From Cucumis sativus (taxonomy: Eukaryota > Streptophyta > Magnoliopsida > Cucurbitales > Cucurbitaceae), in contig NC_026659.2 in the NCBI RefSeq assembly GCF_000004075.3, forward strand, positions 30,088,272-30,152,271: a stretch of 64,000 bases of DNA, in the 5' to 3' direction. Numbering within the stretch: position 1 is the stretch's first letter; every line of letters begins with the position of its first letter. Below the pieces are notes generated by a model that did not search any database, was not told the DNA's origin, and was given only the letters and a program-made list of their open reading frames with translations. The position numbers and the translations under genes were made by a program. Positions 1 through 13,796 of this stretch are shown here, in pieces.

Positions 1-906
1 TATTTGGTGTTAATGCTTTAGAAGTAAGTTCTTTCAACATGTTTTCTCCTCACTAACATGTATTTTAAAAAACATTTCAGGCGGTCACTTAACATAGAAT
101 TGCACAAAGTTAAGCACACTTAACTTTGAAGTTCTTATGATTAAGTGATCGAAAAGGAAAGTGAACCTTCTTGGTATAGGTAGTGATCATGTATATATAT
201 TAAAGTGTTGACTTTTTGTTTTCATATGGATGTGTAGAACAACTTTGTGATCGAACTGGTTAGTGTAATGACAAGATGACAAGAAGAACAAAAAATGTCA
301 TTAATGTATTTTATTGTAAAAAAAAATGTAGTAATAGTGGAATATATGATAGAAAAAAAAATGTCGAATTATATGAATTCGTGACATTTTGTAATTGTCG
401 TCAATATTAAAACAATGGCATTTAATTTTATAAAAAGATGTATCACGATTGACGTATCCTTGACAAAGAAAAAATGTCAAATTATACGAATTCGTGACAA
501 TTATTTGTTGTCATAAAAAAAATATGCAAATGATGACAGATAATTACTCTAATATGTATAGGTTAATGACAATTATTTGTTTTCGTAAAAAAATAAATAG
601 TGATGGTTATTTGATGTCATAAAATATTAAATAATGACATTTATTTTCTGATATGAAAACACTTATTGTGACAATTTTTGAAAACTGTCATTGATGATCT
701 TTCCATAATAGACGATTCTATGACTATAAAAAATTGTCACATATTTTATTTACGACAGAAAATAATTGTCATTGTAGACAGTTTTTCTTGTAATTCAATT
801 CTTTTAAAAATTTTCTTAACAATGTACTTTCATGTTCTCAAAATCTCTCACATTCGACTGTGATCGTGATGCATTCACGTTCCCCTCCTAAAGTCGAGAC
901 ATTACA
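1..906 (-). mobile_element. Cassandra-type TRIM LTR with 5S-rRNA-like segment, interrupted by a CACTA relic
   Basis: Two blocks, about 1-187 and 791-906, align with the LTRs at 28010-28397, 33576-33918 and 33990-34294. The right edge on the minus strand starts TGTAATGTC, the expected TG of an LTR. Bases about 85-187 resemble the antisense strand of plant 5S rRNA: a GGTCAC block, then AAGCACACTTAACTTTGAAG, then a TTGGTATAGG block, in the same order as in 5S. A 5S-derived LTR is the hallmark of Cassandra terminal-repeat retrotransposons in miniature. The copy is cut by the window edge and split by a CACTA remnant (188-790), so whether it is a solo LTR cannot be told. There is no coding capacity, as expected for a TRIM. 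Confidence 0.72.
188..793 (+). mobile_element. Degraded right end of a CACTA transposon, same family as 57166-62429
   Basis: From about base 190 the sequence is colinear with 61669-62429 of the CACTA element. Shared blocks include TATATATTAAAGTGTTG (about 194-210), many TGTCA/GACAATTATT subterminal units (about 270-660), and the near-terminal block AAAACTGTC..TTTCCAT..TCTATGACT (about 680-725). The terminus itself has decayed: the TTGTACTAGTG of the intact copy reads TTGTAATTC here (about 788-796). No left CACTA end is present, so this is a 5'-deleted remnant. It sits inside a Cassandra LTR whose two halves resume at its edges, so it inserted after that LTR. Confidence 0.7.
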
Positions 907-1761
907 AGTTGATTCAAATTACACATAAATAAAAATAACATAAGGAATAATTATTTTTGTGTATAGTAATTAAAATGTTACCGCAACGAATAAAGTATAG
1001 GAGAGAAACACGAATAAACTAGGATCACATCTGACTGAGAGAGATCTTGAGAATATGAAAGTATAGTTAATTAAAAAATATTCAAAAGAACTAAAAGTTA
1101 ACTACATATACAATAACATGTGTACATTTTGTTTCGGTGGCTTAATTATGAAAATTTCAAAGTTGTTTAGCTCGGAGCAATATATCCTATGTTAAGTGAC
1201 GTGCAGGATAAAGCATACTGAAAATCGATAAGAAAAAATGATGCTACCACGTTGTAGGAGAACGTCGACTTTACGAAAGAGAGAGAATTTGGATTTCAAT
1301 TCAGTGCCAATTAATTCTCACACTAATATAATATTTTCGTGAAAATTGATTAATTTAGAGTGTACTCACCGTTAAATTTTCCATTTTCCATTTTAATACA
1401 TGTACAAGTTTTTCTTTCTAAACGTAGAGATTAAAGTATTATTAGGTTATAAAACTATTAATAGCAAAATTTTATTCTTAATAAGTATTTTTATCCATCT
1501 TATTAACCTTGCCTATTTTTCTTCCCATTATTTAGAATTTTAAGAAAAGAGGAAATTTTAATTTAAATGCATTAATATACTGATATTTTTTTAAAAAAAA
1601 TTATAATAATTGAGGTTGAATAGTATCATAATTATCATTATTATACGAACTTCACAACTTCTAAAAACATTTCTTGTCATTATTATTCTTGAAAAGATAC
1701 TGAAGAATTTTTTTAAAAAAAAAAGTTTTAAATCATGAAATAAAATATTTTATAAGTAAAT

Positions 1762-1818
<57 letters not shown>

Positions 1819-3720
1819 TACATATTTTCAATTACAAAAATTAAAATAATAAGAAAGCGACATAGAGATACTTTATGTATTGATACATGACCTGTCCTTG
1901 TTAAATTAATTTAATAGAGATTCATATTAATTATAAGCCTTAAATTTAATAAAATGTGTAAAGAAAAAATAAATAAAATAATTATACTTTTCTAACAATA
2001 TCAATAATTTCTTTTAGGATATTTTTCAAAACAATTTCTTTTAAGATTGTCACCTAACAATATCAATTTGTTCAAATCATGTGCTACTCTAAGTTAAAAA
2101 GAGTTTTTTTTTTTTTTTCTTCCCTTTTATTTGTTACAACATATTCATAATATATATATATATATACTTTTCTAGTGTGTGGTTTATTGTTTGTTTTACA
2201 AAAGCAATTTTCTTTCTTTTCATCCATACCTTTTAAATTCAAATTTATATTACAAACCTTACCTTATTGATAATTAATATGACATTCATAATGAATATTA
2301 TAAAAGTTTATATATTTGTAGTTAGTGAGCAAATATCTAACAACATCAAGGAAATGTCATGCTATTAATAGTATAGATATTTAAGCTATTTTAATTCTAA
2401 TTTAAAAATAAAATTAGTTCTTGAAATTAATTCTTTATATTGAGTTATTTTAAAATATATTGTTTTTTTAAATAATGACAAAAATAGAGTAGTTTGTGAA
2501 AAATGACAAAAAAAAAAATAGCATAGTTTGGTGGAAATCTTATCGATTAGGATTTTGGTTGAATTTAATTGTGAATTATATGACCCCGGTTTTGGTGCAA
2601 ATTTGATAGTCAATTGTAGCATTAACGGCAAGAACGTACACATGTATTGAAATCGTGTATTGGGTATACGATTTATGTCAAATGTCGCTAGTCATATTTT
2701 GGCTTGTAAGCATGTACCCGGTCTGCGATTTAACGAAGTCATATATCGAATGCATGACTTTGGATCTACTATTTTTATCAATAATTTCACGCTTGTCTTA
2801 TTTTTGTTAATATTTATTTTAAAAAATTTATTTATATTGGTTGAATTTAATTGGGCATTTTTATTGTCAATCTTACCATTAGAATGAAATAGAGTGCTTG
2901 TTATTGATATTGTCAAATTTCCATGTAATTTGAGATGAATTTATTTATACGAACTATTGTTCTAATCTATTGTTAGCCAAAAGTGTTGTAATTTAATTAA
3001 TTAGGGCATGAGAGATAAAAGAAAAAAAGAAAAGAAAAAACCTCTAATTAGAACTTCATTCACCCTTCTAGTTTCCATATCGATCATAAAATGATATAAG
3101 CATTAATTGCTATCTTAATTACCCTATCATTATCGTACTTGATAAGAAAAATAGATTTTTTTGCGAGGAATATTGTTAGATCTGTTCATATATTTCTATA
3201 ATTATTATTGTAATTAAAGCGTGAGGTGAGAAAATCAAATCTCTGATTTTGAAGTTGACGGTACAAACAGTATGTCACTCACGTTAGTGTTAGTGTTGAT
3301 AGTTTTATATTTTTCATTGTTTAGATTTTATTGTAAATGGTTAGTAGATTTTAAATTTTGTTAGGTTGTGTGAGTATACATAATATCGAGAGAGAGATTT
3401 TTTTTTTTTTTTTCAATATGAGATGGTTGTTAAATGTAGATATAATTATATATTATTTAGAATTCAATATTCTTCCATCCGTTCTTTTATCTCAAAAAAG
3501 CATTATTTCAACTCTTTAACTTTGAAAATATATATTAATATCTTATTTTTCAAACTCTTTAGATCAATTTATTAATGTTTGTATAAGTTGCTTTTAATTC
3601 TACTATTTTCTCACTACACTTTTTTTTTTCTCCAACTCTATTTTTTATTTTGATTCTTACAAATATTAAATATTCCTCAAATCAAGACCACTTCTCCAAC
3701 TTTTTCTCTTTTTCTACTCA
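907..3720. other. Gene-free AT-rich stretch
   Basis: No reading frame with recognisable protein content was found on either strand. The stretch is dominated by A/T runs and includes the TA microsatellite listed separately and a shorter TA tract near 2148-2166. Short frames at 2386-2916 overlap on both strands and have chance-like composition. I see no RNA gene here. Confidence 0.6.
1767..1813. repeat. (TA)n microsatellite
   Basis: Uninterrupted TA dinucleotide tract of about 47 bases. Likely to be length-polymorphic. Confidence 0.95.
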
Positions 3721-3730
3721 TCAACATTTC

Positions 3731-3796
3731 ATTTCAAACATGGTATAATAAATCAAAATGTTTATTTCAAACATAATATAATAAATCAAAATGTTT
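3731..3796. repeat. 33-bp tandem duplication
   Basis: A 33-bp unit beginning ATTTCAAACAT and ending in AAATCAAAATGTTT occurs twice in direct succession, with two differences (GG versus AA after the CAT). Confidence 0.85.
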
Positions 3797-4083
3797 ACAA
3801 AAATACCGTCTCTATAGACATTGATAGATTGATCGAAGTTCTTTCCATGCAATATTTATACCATTAATGATAAAATCTAAAATTTGGATACTTTTGTAAA
3901 TACTTTTTTGAAGAGTTTTGGTATTTATAATGATATTTTAATAATAAATTAAATTAAAAAACTAATATACATATATATATATATATGTAAAGGTTTGATT
4001 GAAGGGGTGAGAGAGAAAGGATAGATTTGCATAAGATTATGAAAGGGCAAAGTCACATGCAATTTCTCAAGAGCAAACGACAT

Positions 4084-4093
4084 GCCACGTGGC
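4084..4093. promoter_or_regulatory. Perfect 10-bp G-box palindrome (GCCACGTGGC)
   Basis: GCCACGTGGC is a core CACGTG G-box with symmetrical flanks, the type bound by plant bZIP and bHLH factors (ABRE/PIF-type sites). No gene start is recognised nearby, so its function is unassigned. An identical site lies at 29462-29471. Confidence 0.45.
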
Positions 4094-4897
4094 GGGCATA
4101 GATTTGATTTGAAAAAATAAAAATAAAAGTTTTATTTAAAATTAGGAAAAAAAGGGAAGTGGAAAAAGAAAAGGAAGAGAGAGGGAAGGGATGGGATGTG
4201 AAATTTCCATACTTTTTTATAGCAAACTCACGTGACTCACACACACACACTCTCCCCTTCTAATCTCTCTCTATTATTAGTTTGTTGGTATGACTAAAAC
4301 CAAATTTATAATTTTGCCAACAACCAGCAACTTCTTCTTTTGTAGGGGCACCCACATTTTCCCCCTACATTCAATTATTTTTAAACATTCATCAATTATA
4401 CCTTCTCTTCTAACCTTTTCTTTAATCCTCATCCCTTCTCTGTGTATTCAATCCTTCAATATTTGACTTCACTCCTTATTACTTCTCCTTATTCTACCTT
4501 ATCTTTTAAAATTTTGTTCTCAAAACAAGTACATTCTCTATACCTACAAATTTTGTTCTATTTTTTTTTTTGTATATTTAATTAAGTTCAACATTATTAC
4601 ATTTTTCTTTACCCATTGTTAAAAAAAAATATTTGGATTGGTGGGAGAATAATTGTAGCCAAAATGTAAGCTATAATCTTTTTAACTTAATAATAAGGTT
4701 GAGTTAGTTTATAGGGGAGAACTCATAAACGAATCTAATTCATAAAACTTTTATTAATTAATGAATTAACACAACTCAAATTACACGAGTTAGATTTGGT
4801 TTGGTTGATTGAATTTATTTTAACATATTTTAGTGATTGTGTCGAGAAATATGATATATTTCTTTTTAAATAATATAATTATTAAAGTTGGACAGTT

Positions 4898-4904
<7 letters not shown>

Positions 4905-4935
<31 letters not shown>
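4905..4935. repeat. Poly-T run (31 T)
   Basis: Uninterrupted T homopolymer. It could be the antisense poly-A tail of a retroposed sequence, but no body of a SINE, LINE or processed gene was identified next to it. Confidence 0.9.
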
Positions 4936-4937
<2 letters not shown>

Positions 4938-7900
4938 CTTGATATAGGGTAGTTGTATAATATTATCAACATAGGGGAGACATAAGTGATGTAAGAAGAG
5001 TTTGTGGGGGCAATGGGGAGCTCTCTTATCTTTAAAATTTATGAATGAGATTTTTAGTTTTTGAATATTTAATATAATTTTGGTGTGGGAATTAATGAGA
5101 GTAAAGTAGAAGCAAGCAAAGCAAAAGCAAACCATGTTGTCTTTGTTAATCACCTTATTGGAGGGCCATAGTAGAATATATATGACATTTAGGGTTCTAT
5201 CAAACTCATCATATATTTTCATGTCTAAACCCAATTTATTATTAATTATTGTATCTTACATATTTATATATAATATATATATATCCTATTTGTATATATA
5301 TATTCACTTCACCTTTATCTTCATGCTTCAGTAATCTTCTTAATCTTTGTTGTAATTTTTAAATATTAAACCTTGTGGATTTCATGTATAGTATTATAGG
5401 ATTTGAATCATTATTACCTTCAACTAATCATTTTATTCAAGAATTTTTTAGGTATGTCAACATAATCTTCTAAGATAGAAAATAATTCCAAAAAATAGAT
5501 TAATTTAGTTAACTTTTTTCCCTAACTTTTAAATAATGTTTCGTTTAATTTTTATTTACTTACTTTCCAAAAATTTTAATATTCTATATAATCTCAAGTT
5601 TTGTTAATTAGATCCATAATTGTGTTATTGAAATGAAAGTCATGATATAAACAACAAAACTTTTTCATCGAAAAAATAAGAAAAAGTAATTCATCCATCT
5701 TTTAAGGAGGGTGAAGTCTTTTGGATTTTTTAACATAAGATTTTCAATAATTATTATTATATAATAAATTAGAAAATCTTAATTTTTTTGCCACATTTTT
5801 TAAGTTCTCGTGCTATTCTATTCAATTCAAATGGATCAAAGGATAGTCTCATAATGACGTTACTTTTAAAAAAGATAAGAATGAAGTAATCTATTCGCTA
5901 GTCAAATTAAAAATCTTTAGAGTATAAACAACGTAAAAAATGTATAATATGACATCAATTATCTTGAACGCTTGATTTCAATTATTAATATTACATGATT
6001 TGAATCTGTATTTTTTTTTAAAAAAAAATGATACTATGCGTTAATGAAGTTTCATTTTTATTTTCAAATAATGTGCATGATAAAGTTGATATTTTCATTT
6101 ATTGATCATGATGAAAATGAGTGTTAATTGCCAATAAAATTGTATACATGAGATGACATGCATGTAGATTGGAATTTAGTGAAAGAAAAAGAGAGATTAA
6201 TTAAAGTAAAAGAATTATTATTAGTTAACTTGAAAATGGGTCCTCGTGGCTAAGCCATGCATGCGAATATCCAAAAATATTGAGTACCCTTTAGTTTGAA
6301 GGAAATGTATATATTCTTCAACTTAGACTAATTAATTAATTAGTTAGTTAAATTTAAGTTAGTCATAATTACTTAACTTTAATCCAACCCAACCTCAGCC
6401 TTTAACTTTTGTTTTTGTCCATAGTGGGAAGACCCCATGAGTCTCCGACAAATCAATCTCTATATTTGATTAATTTTACCCCTCCTCTTTAAATTTGCTA
6501 TGATTAATGATAGTTAATAAATCCCATAAACTTGATTAATTAATTACATAAAATTAGTTATTTAGTTTTTGGTAATTATAGCATAAAAGAAGTAGTGAAA
6601 AGATTGTTTAACAGAATAATATATATTTATTTTTTATTAATCTTTCCGACATGCAAATTAATGATGTTTAAGCATGCAACTTTTTTATTTATTTTCACTC
6701 ATTTCCTTTTTATGTACGGATAACCTAACTTAATTAATTTACTTAAATATAATTTTATTTATATGGTACAATTTAGTACTATATTAATTTGTGTTCATAA
6801 TGTATTTTTAAATGTATCCAAATTTATAATTAATTTCTATATATCATAATGTTATTAATAGTTTACATGTTAGATGTTTCATGAATTGAATCCATATTTT
6901 TAACTTATAATAGTTAGGAAATAGTCGATGTTCTAATTTGTTTTTGAAAAAATTAAGTGAAAATTTGTAATCTAGTGACAATTAATTTACACATTCTACA
7001 AACTTCTATATCTTGTCCCATTACATTATTGATCATCACCATGCCATTTAATTTGCTTATAATAAATGTTGCAATTTTTTTCAATCCAATCATGACAACT
7101 AAGATAGATTAGACCCTCCCACTTTAAGTACGTATACATTTTTTTTTCGTTTTAGCTCATTTTAGTTCTTATATTTTAAAAATGCTTATTTTAGTTTATA
7201 CATATTTTCAACTCGAATTCATAATAGTCATTTAACTTTTAAAATGGTCATTTTGGTTATTGTTCATTTGATTGTTGTAATTTTATTCTTTTAAAAAAAG
7301 GAAATTATTATAAATGATAAGCATCAATAGATTTTTGATTAACTTCTACCAAGGTTTTTTCTTTATAGAATTTAAATTTTTACTATATTTGGTAGTCCAC
7401 TTTACATACAATTCAACTTCTAATTTTCAAAACAATCATTTTTAAAAATAAATTCAAACACAAACTGAATTAAAACTGAAAATATGAGATGAAAAATTAA
7501 TATTTTAAACTTGAAGGAGTAACATGAACCAAACCTAAAACTATAAAAGGACTTAAAGCAATAATATTTAAACCCTTTTCTTTTGCCTTCTACTTTCAAT
7601 GTCTTTTCTATTTATTAAAAATGTTCATTTACAATTACACATTTTCTAGGGCATACCAAAACATGATAATGAGTTTCTTTTCCTTTCACTTAAGTTTAAT
7701 TTTTTACCTACAAATGTATATATTCTATTTTTTCCAAAAAAAGAAGAAATTATGTGTAATGATGACAGATTAATGAAGAAGTCTTTGATTTAAATTATAT
7801 ATAAAAAAACACTTTATAAAACACATATAAATTGATTTTTTATAAAAATATTTTAATGTGTATTTGACCCCAAAAAAAGAAGACAATTATGACTAATTAA

Positions 7901-10900
7901 CAAGAACACTTGACACTGAAACTATATTTAACTTTTAATCAAACATGATAAAATATTCCTGATAAGAAAAAAAAACCCAAATGAAAGCACATTTTAATAG
8001 TTAAAAATACCCATAAAATATAATATTAATCAAAACATGATAAATATTTCTTAAAAAATAATTTTAATGGGTCACTTTTCACTGTTCTTGGTATGAGTTT
8101 GAAGAAAAGTGCTTTCAAATTAAAATACTTATTTGTAGATAGTTTTAGAAAAGGAAAAAAGTTCTCAAGAGTATGACATTTTAAGCTTAATTTATAAAAA
8201 AAGTTTAAAATTTTCAAAATCACTTTGGATTATTTAACTATGAAAAATCTAAAAAGTGCTTTGTTTAATTAATGGAATAAAAAACACTTTTCACCCTCCC
8301 AAAATCAATTATAAACTACTTCAATAATATATTGACCTTCAATTTTCAAACAAATTTTTGGATTTGGAATCAATTTTAGTGATTAAACTTTTAAATTATC
8401 TATTTTATTTGTTATTTTTAACTCCTAATTTTTTTTATAATATCTATTATAGTTCCTAAACATTAAACAAATTAGGTTGATTTTGGTATGTATCGATCTA
8501 AATACCTACTTTCCAAATGCTTGTCTCCAATCTAATATTGCTTGAAATTTTTACATATATTTACACGTTATGAACACATACTCAAAAGTCAAAACTTTAT
8601 CATTAATTTGTTAAAAATTAAACAACATAAAGATAAAAAGACAAAATGAGATCTTAAAATGAAAGAGAATTAAAATAGATAGTTTAAAAGTTGAAGGATC
8701 AAATTCAACCACGATTAAAAAGTAATTGCATAAGGAAAATACATTTTCAAACCAAAATCTCAACCACTACAAAATGTAGCTTTTAGGAAAGGAAAAAATA
8801 ATAATTCTTGTTGTCCTTTTTGTTGGGTTCTTTTTTCCTTGAGCAAAGGCATCATTAAATGCATAGTCTTAGCAAATTAAAATTTCTTTTTTGTTTAATA
8901 TCTTAAAAAGCACTCTACCATTTTAAGGTGGATTAACCTCAACAAATGCCAAAAAGAGAAAATAATAATAATAATTAATAAAGCAAATCAAAGCAACAAG
9001 TTGATGAAGTGCTTAATTGAAAAAGATGATGTCCCATTGGCTACCAATGGCTTTTAAAATATTCACAATTTCACCTGAAAAAAGAAAAATATTATTAAAG
9101 AAAATAAAAAAGCCTTCCTTTTTGACAATTTGAATATTAAATTCACTTTAAAAAGTGTTTTTAAAAACACATAAAATCAGCAAAAACCTTACCTTTCTCC
9201 TTAATTTACTTCCACAATTTCTCTTCAACAATCCCATGTTGTTCTCTTTGACCAAATCTTGTAGATCTCTATACAAAGATCCTCCTTTCTTTTCTTTCTA
9301 CTTATTTAATCATCATCTTCTTTTGTTCTACAAGATTCTTCTTTTCCAATGAAATTTTATGTTCTTATTACACTTTTGAATCTTACAATATATATCACCT
9401 CCCCCTACTTTAATTTTGTGTTTTGTGGTAAAGAAAGTTATATATACATGCACTTCACATATATCCATATATATATATTATCTACATGTACTTTTTGTTT
9501 TGAATAATCTAACACTTTGACATTTTTATCATATCTTTGGATGTCGGTATAAGATTATGTTCATTTTCCTTTCTTGAAAAGCTTTGAAATTAGAACAAGA
9601 TATAGATAATATGCATGCATGTAGCGCCATCATTTCATTCAAATTTGAGAATATATCGTAGAATTAATGACTTTTTTTTATCTTCTATATCTAAAAGTCA
9701 TGGTAGTTTTCTACTTGGTCTCTAAATTAAAAAAAAATGACAATTCAATCCCTACTCTTAAATAAATAGTTTCAAAAATGCTTTTGATTTTGAAAAAATA
9801 TTAGAAGAGATCTAAGTGATCTTACATCTACGAGGGTTAATTAAGAAAGTGATAAGCTTCGAACACGGTAAAAAAAAAGTAGTTTATACATTTGATTTCA
9901 AATCATCTTAATGTTAATCCCTTTAAGCTTATTAGAATACAAGCTTAGTTTGTAAGAGTGATACGTAATGTTTGAGAGAGGACGAGAGAGAAAAATTATA
10001 TACGATTATAATAACTTTTACGTAATAAAATTTTTCTGCCTTATTTCATGCGGAAGTAATAGGAGTTTTATTTTATCGTGAAAAGTAAAATAAAGTAATT
10101 TGGGTGCGGTTAGGTTAGTTGAAAGTTGAAACTAACTTAGTTGGTTTAGAAGTAGGGTTAGTTTGAAAGATATTTATAAAGGGGTCAATTCAACTCCATC
10201 ATCCTTTCCTTTAAGTCTAATAGATGTGAAAAACTAATAATTTTCATCCATAAAGAGACCTTAATGCCAACATTTTTTTACTTTTTGAAAGAAAAGAAAA
10301 GGAGTGTGGGGCACAAAGTAAAATAAGATCTATTGAAGGAAAAGAAAAAGAAAGAAAAAATGAGAGAAAATCTTATTTTATTATTAATAAATCACCGACT
10401 TTTTGGTATATTTATGAAGGCAAAAAAGAAATAATAATAATTGAGAATGGTTAGGGCTTTAATTAGCTTAATTAATTTTGTTGCTAATTAGTGGTTACAA
10501 TAAGAATCCACAAGTTTAGTGTTACAATCTCTTTTATATTTTATTTTGATATCTTAGTTATTAAGTCCTGAAATTAAGGCGTGCTTATTGGTTAAACTTT
10601 ATCTAAAAGAGAAAAGAGAAAAGAAAAACCCAAAAACTTATGTTTTTATATATATAACTTTTTGGATTGTGAAATTCATTTGTTTAGATTTCAACCACCG
10701 AAACCTTTTATAAAGATTAGTTGGGGGGAGGCCGGAGGGGGTCTCTCAAAAGCTTTATAACTTTCCACAATTTCATTTTACCCTAACAATCATTCATATT
10801 GTAAAAGATTTGTTTAGTTGCTTAGTTTTAAAAATGTAATTTTCTCCTTCGTCTTTCTAAAAATATATTCATTTCATATCTTTTTATATTAGATATATAA

Positions 10901-11149
10901 TTAAATTTACTTTCATTCACTGTATTAAGTTTTTGGATTAATCGATAATTTAAGATTTTAATTCATGAGTTTAACAAGTACTTTTTTAAAAATTAAAAAA
11001 AAAAGTAGTTTTAGAGATGATATAATCTTAGAAATGATTCTTCTAATTCAAAAATGTCATATATAATTATTTAAAATGAAAATATAAAGTTATTTGGAGA
11101 CTTTTTAAACCTTATTTTTAAAAAACTCGATGATTAAAAGAATACATTT

Positions 11150-11285
11150 TGTAAACTTGAGGATCAAATGAGTTTATTCTTATAAACATAAGACTAAAAA
11201 GATACATTTTTAAAACTTAGGGACCAAACACAACACACACGTTCTTTAAAAGTTTAGGACTAAAAAGGTAACTTTTTCAAAAAAA
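11150..11285. repeat. Dispersed AT-rich repeat with 'gactaaaaaggtaacttttt' block
   Basis: Contains TATTCTTATAAAC followed by phrases such as AAACTTAGGGACCAAA and GGACTAAAAAGGTAAC. The same order of blocks recurs near 63200-63290, and a related TTTAGTTCTTATATTTTAAA phrase occurs near 7160-7190. This looks like an old interspersed element, class not determined. Confidence 0.45.
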
Positions 11286-12424
11286 AAAAAAAAACTTTAG
11301 TTTTTATATTGTATAATTAGTTTTGCACGTTGTTTGGGATTGTCCAAGACAAGGTCCAAAGTCTACATGTGGGTCCAAGTTTAACGGATATCAAGCAAGG
11401 ATGTATGGGGTCGCTCGTCCCAAAAGAAAAATACCAATGTCTTGATTGTTTAGGCTAACCAATCGAGACCGTTGGATTATACCATCAAATAAATAATAAA
11501 TTAGGTTCAAATTGATATCATTTAATCTCTAGTGCAAAAGACATGTCTAACATCACTATTGCCACATTGAAACCGTAGATGTACGTAAGAGGACTAACTT
11601 AAAATAATCTCATTTGATTTTTAAAGGAGAAAATAAATAATCTTTAAATTAGTATAGACCTGATCTTACTTTTTTTTTTTTCGTGTTGGATTGAATTAGT
11701 CACTCTTTGCACTAACTTAAGTATCAAAATATATACGATAATAAGCTTGACACCACATTGATGAAAGGATCTCGTACACACGTTAGCTTGGGAGAATATC
11801 GACCATAGCTACAGTAAAGCCTAATGCAAACGAGATCCCAACACCAACATAGTTTTTTTTTTTTTCCCTTTTTCTTTATTTTAGCTTTTTTTTTTTAAAG
11901 ATAGCATGTTCTAATAATATTAGAGAAGTAGAACATTGTTGTTGATTAACTATTAAAGGAAATTTTAATTAGGCTACAAGAGGTGTAGCAACATGCAGAT
12001 TTACGTAGGGGTCAGCGGGAATACGTATCTCCACTTATATTATCGGTTTTTGTATTTTAATATTAATTTTCAAGTGTTAGATTACGGTATATATTAAATA
12101 AAATTTTATTTTAAACAAAATATGGTTGGTGGAGAGTGGTTGTATCCCACTGTCATAACCATCAAATTGTGGATTTCAAATCTTTCCTTAAATTTTTGGA
12201 TCCCCTAGCACTTTAATATTACTATTTTCTTATACAATTATATATATTGTTTAATATAACACAACACAAATATATAATTCTTTAAATAATTATCGCAAAT
12301 ATAGTATTTTACAAAAAATATAAAATACATTGATTAACTTAAATTGAGAGGAGAGCTTATAAAAGTGTCATAAACCCTAAACAATAATAATGTTATGCCC
12401 AATAACTAATTTGACATATACTTT

Positions 12425-12531
12425 AAATATAGTAGAGTTTTTTTTTAATATAAAGTGATGTGAGAGAATTTTAATATTCGAATATAATAGAGTTTTTTTT
12501 AATACAAAGTAAGGGTGAGAATTTGAATCAC
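12425..12531. repeat. Imperfect 55-bp tandem duplication
   Basis: Two neighbouring blocks share AATATA(G/A)TAGAGTTTTTTTT followed by AATA(T/C)AAAGT and a GAGAATTT phrase, at about 12425-12479 and 12480-12531. Confidence 0.6.
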
Positions 12532-13757
12532 AAACCTCTTGATCCTTAACGTGTACAAATATTAATTTAATTAGGTTTTTGTTGATTTGAATAGAGTTAA
12601 TTATGAGCGATAACATACTATACCTACAATATCAACAATATCAAAGATGTCTTAGTGTTATTTTAAATACCTAGATTTAATATGAATGTTATTATACATA
12701 GAAATAAAAAAATATTTTAGCTACCCATTTCAAATTATCTAATTAATAAGGATGATCAACAAGTTGGCCCAAACTCTAAAAGTTGTCTATTACCCAACCC
12801 ATAGATTTGGGCTTGGATCATCTTACCTAAGGATAATCTTTTTAGGGGTGGAGTAAAATTAGTATATGTGTTGGTATTTGTTAGAGATGAGTTAAATCGC
12901 CTATTTAACCTATGTGTGAATTTTTCTACAAGTTAGAAATATGTATGGCACACACTTCTTTATTCCCTTTGTTTGATTTTATTTAAAATAAATATTAACT
13001 AAAAAGATTCAATCAACGTATGAAAGTGTTCCGGCACACGATCGGCCTCATGTTTTGTATAAACATAGAATTTTATCTTAAAATCAATCAACTGAAATGA
13101 AAGTACTCATGTTATGACATGCATGCCCTTTCGTTGGATTCACCTAAAGAACTCTTAAGCTTTTCTAGAGGATTCTCTAACTCATCTCCAATATTCTTTT
13201 TTTTATTATTAATCGTGATTGGCTCAAAAACCTTAATCTAACATGACAACGAGACAACTTAGAACCTCATCAACCAACAAGAACTGAAATGGTTTCAAAG
13301 CACCGAAGTCAACCCATAACCAATTTAATTTAATTAACAACTAATGAAATGAAAGGTGAGAAGATTATATTATTGATCCCAAACCCCATAAACCTTTTAT
13401 GATCAACATAACAAACAATCGAAGAAGACAGGACGAGTAGCTAAGGTCAATCTCTCGACAGCTTCTCAAATTTCTTATAAACCCTAACCAATATGTCATA
13501 TATTCTTTAACTCTAATTCTCACAATCACATAATATATATACGAACAATTTAATTCCCAACAGAAAAATCTTTAAAATTTGACTTTTTTGGTGTTGTGGG
13601 TCTGATTATAAATTTTTTATGTTTATTTCTTCTTTTTTAAAAAAAGGAAGCTGCATGCCCTTGGATTTTGAATAGACATGTCATTAGAAATGGTTGTGTC
13701 AAGAAGAACAAGCTAACCAACACTGTTTTTCATTCTGTCTAAATCACACCATAAATT

Positions 13758-13759
<2 letters not shown>

Positions 13760-13794
<35 letters not shown>
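13760..13794. repeat. (TA)n microsatellite
   Basis: TA dinucleotide tract of about 35 bases, uninterrupted. Confidence 0.95.

Positions 13795-13796
<2 letters not shown>

Noticed and set aside
85-187. Possible 5S rRNA gene
   Set aside because: The similarity is partial, in antisense, and embedded in an LTR repeated at three other places; it is a Cassandra segment, not a functional 5S gene.
4866-5234. 122-codon minus-strand frame
   Set aside because: Includes a poly-Lys run from the poly-T tract; no conserved content.
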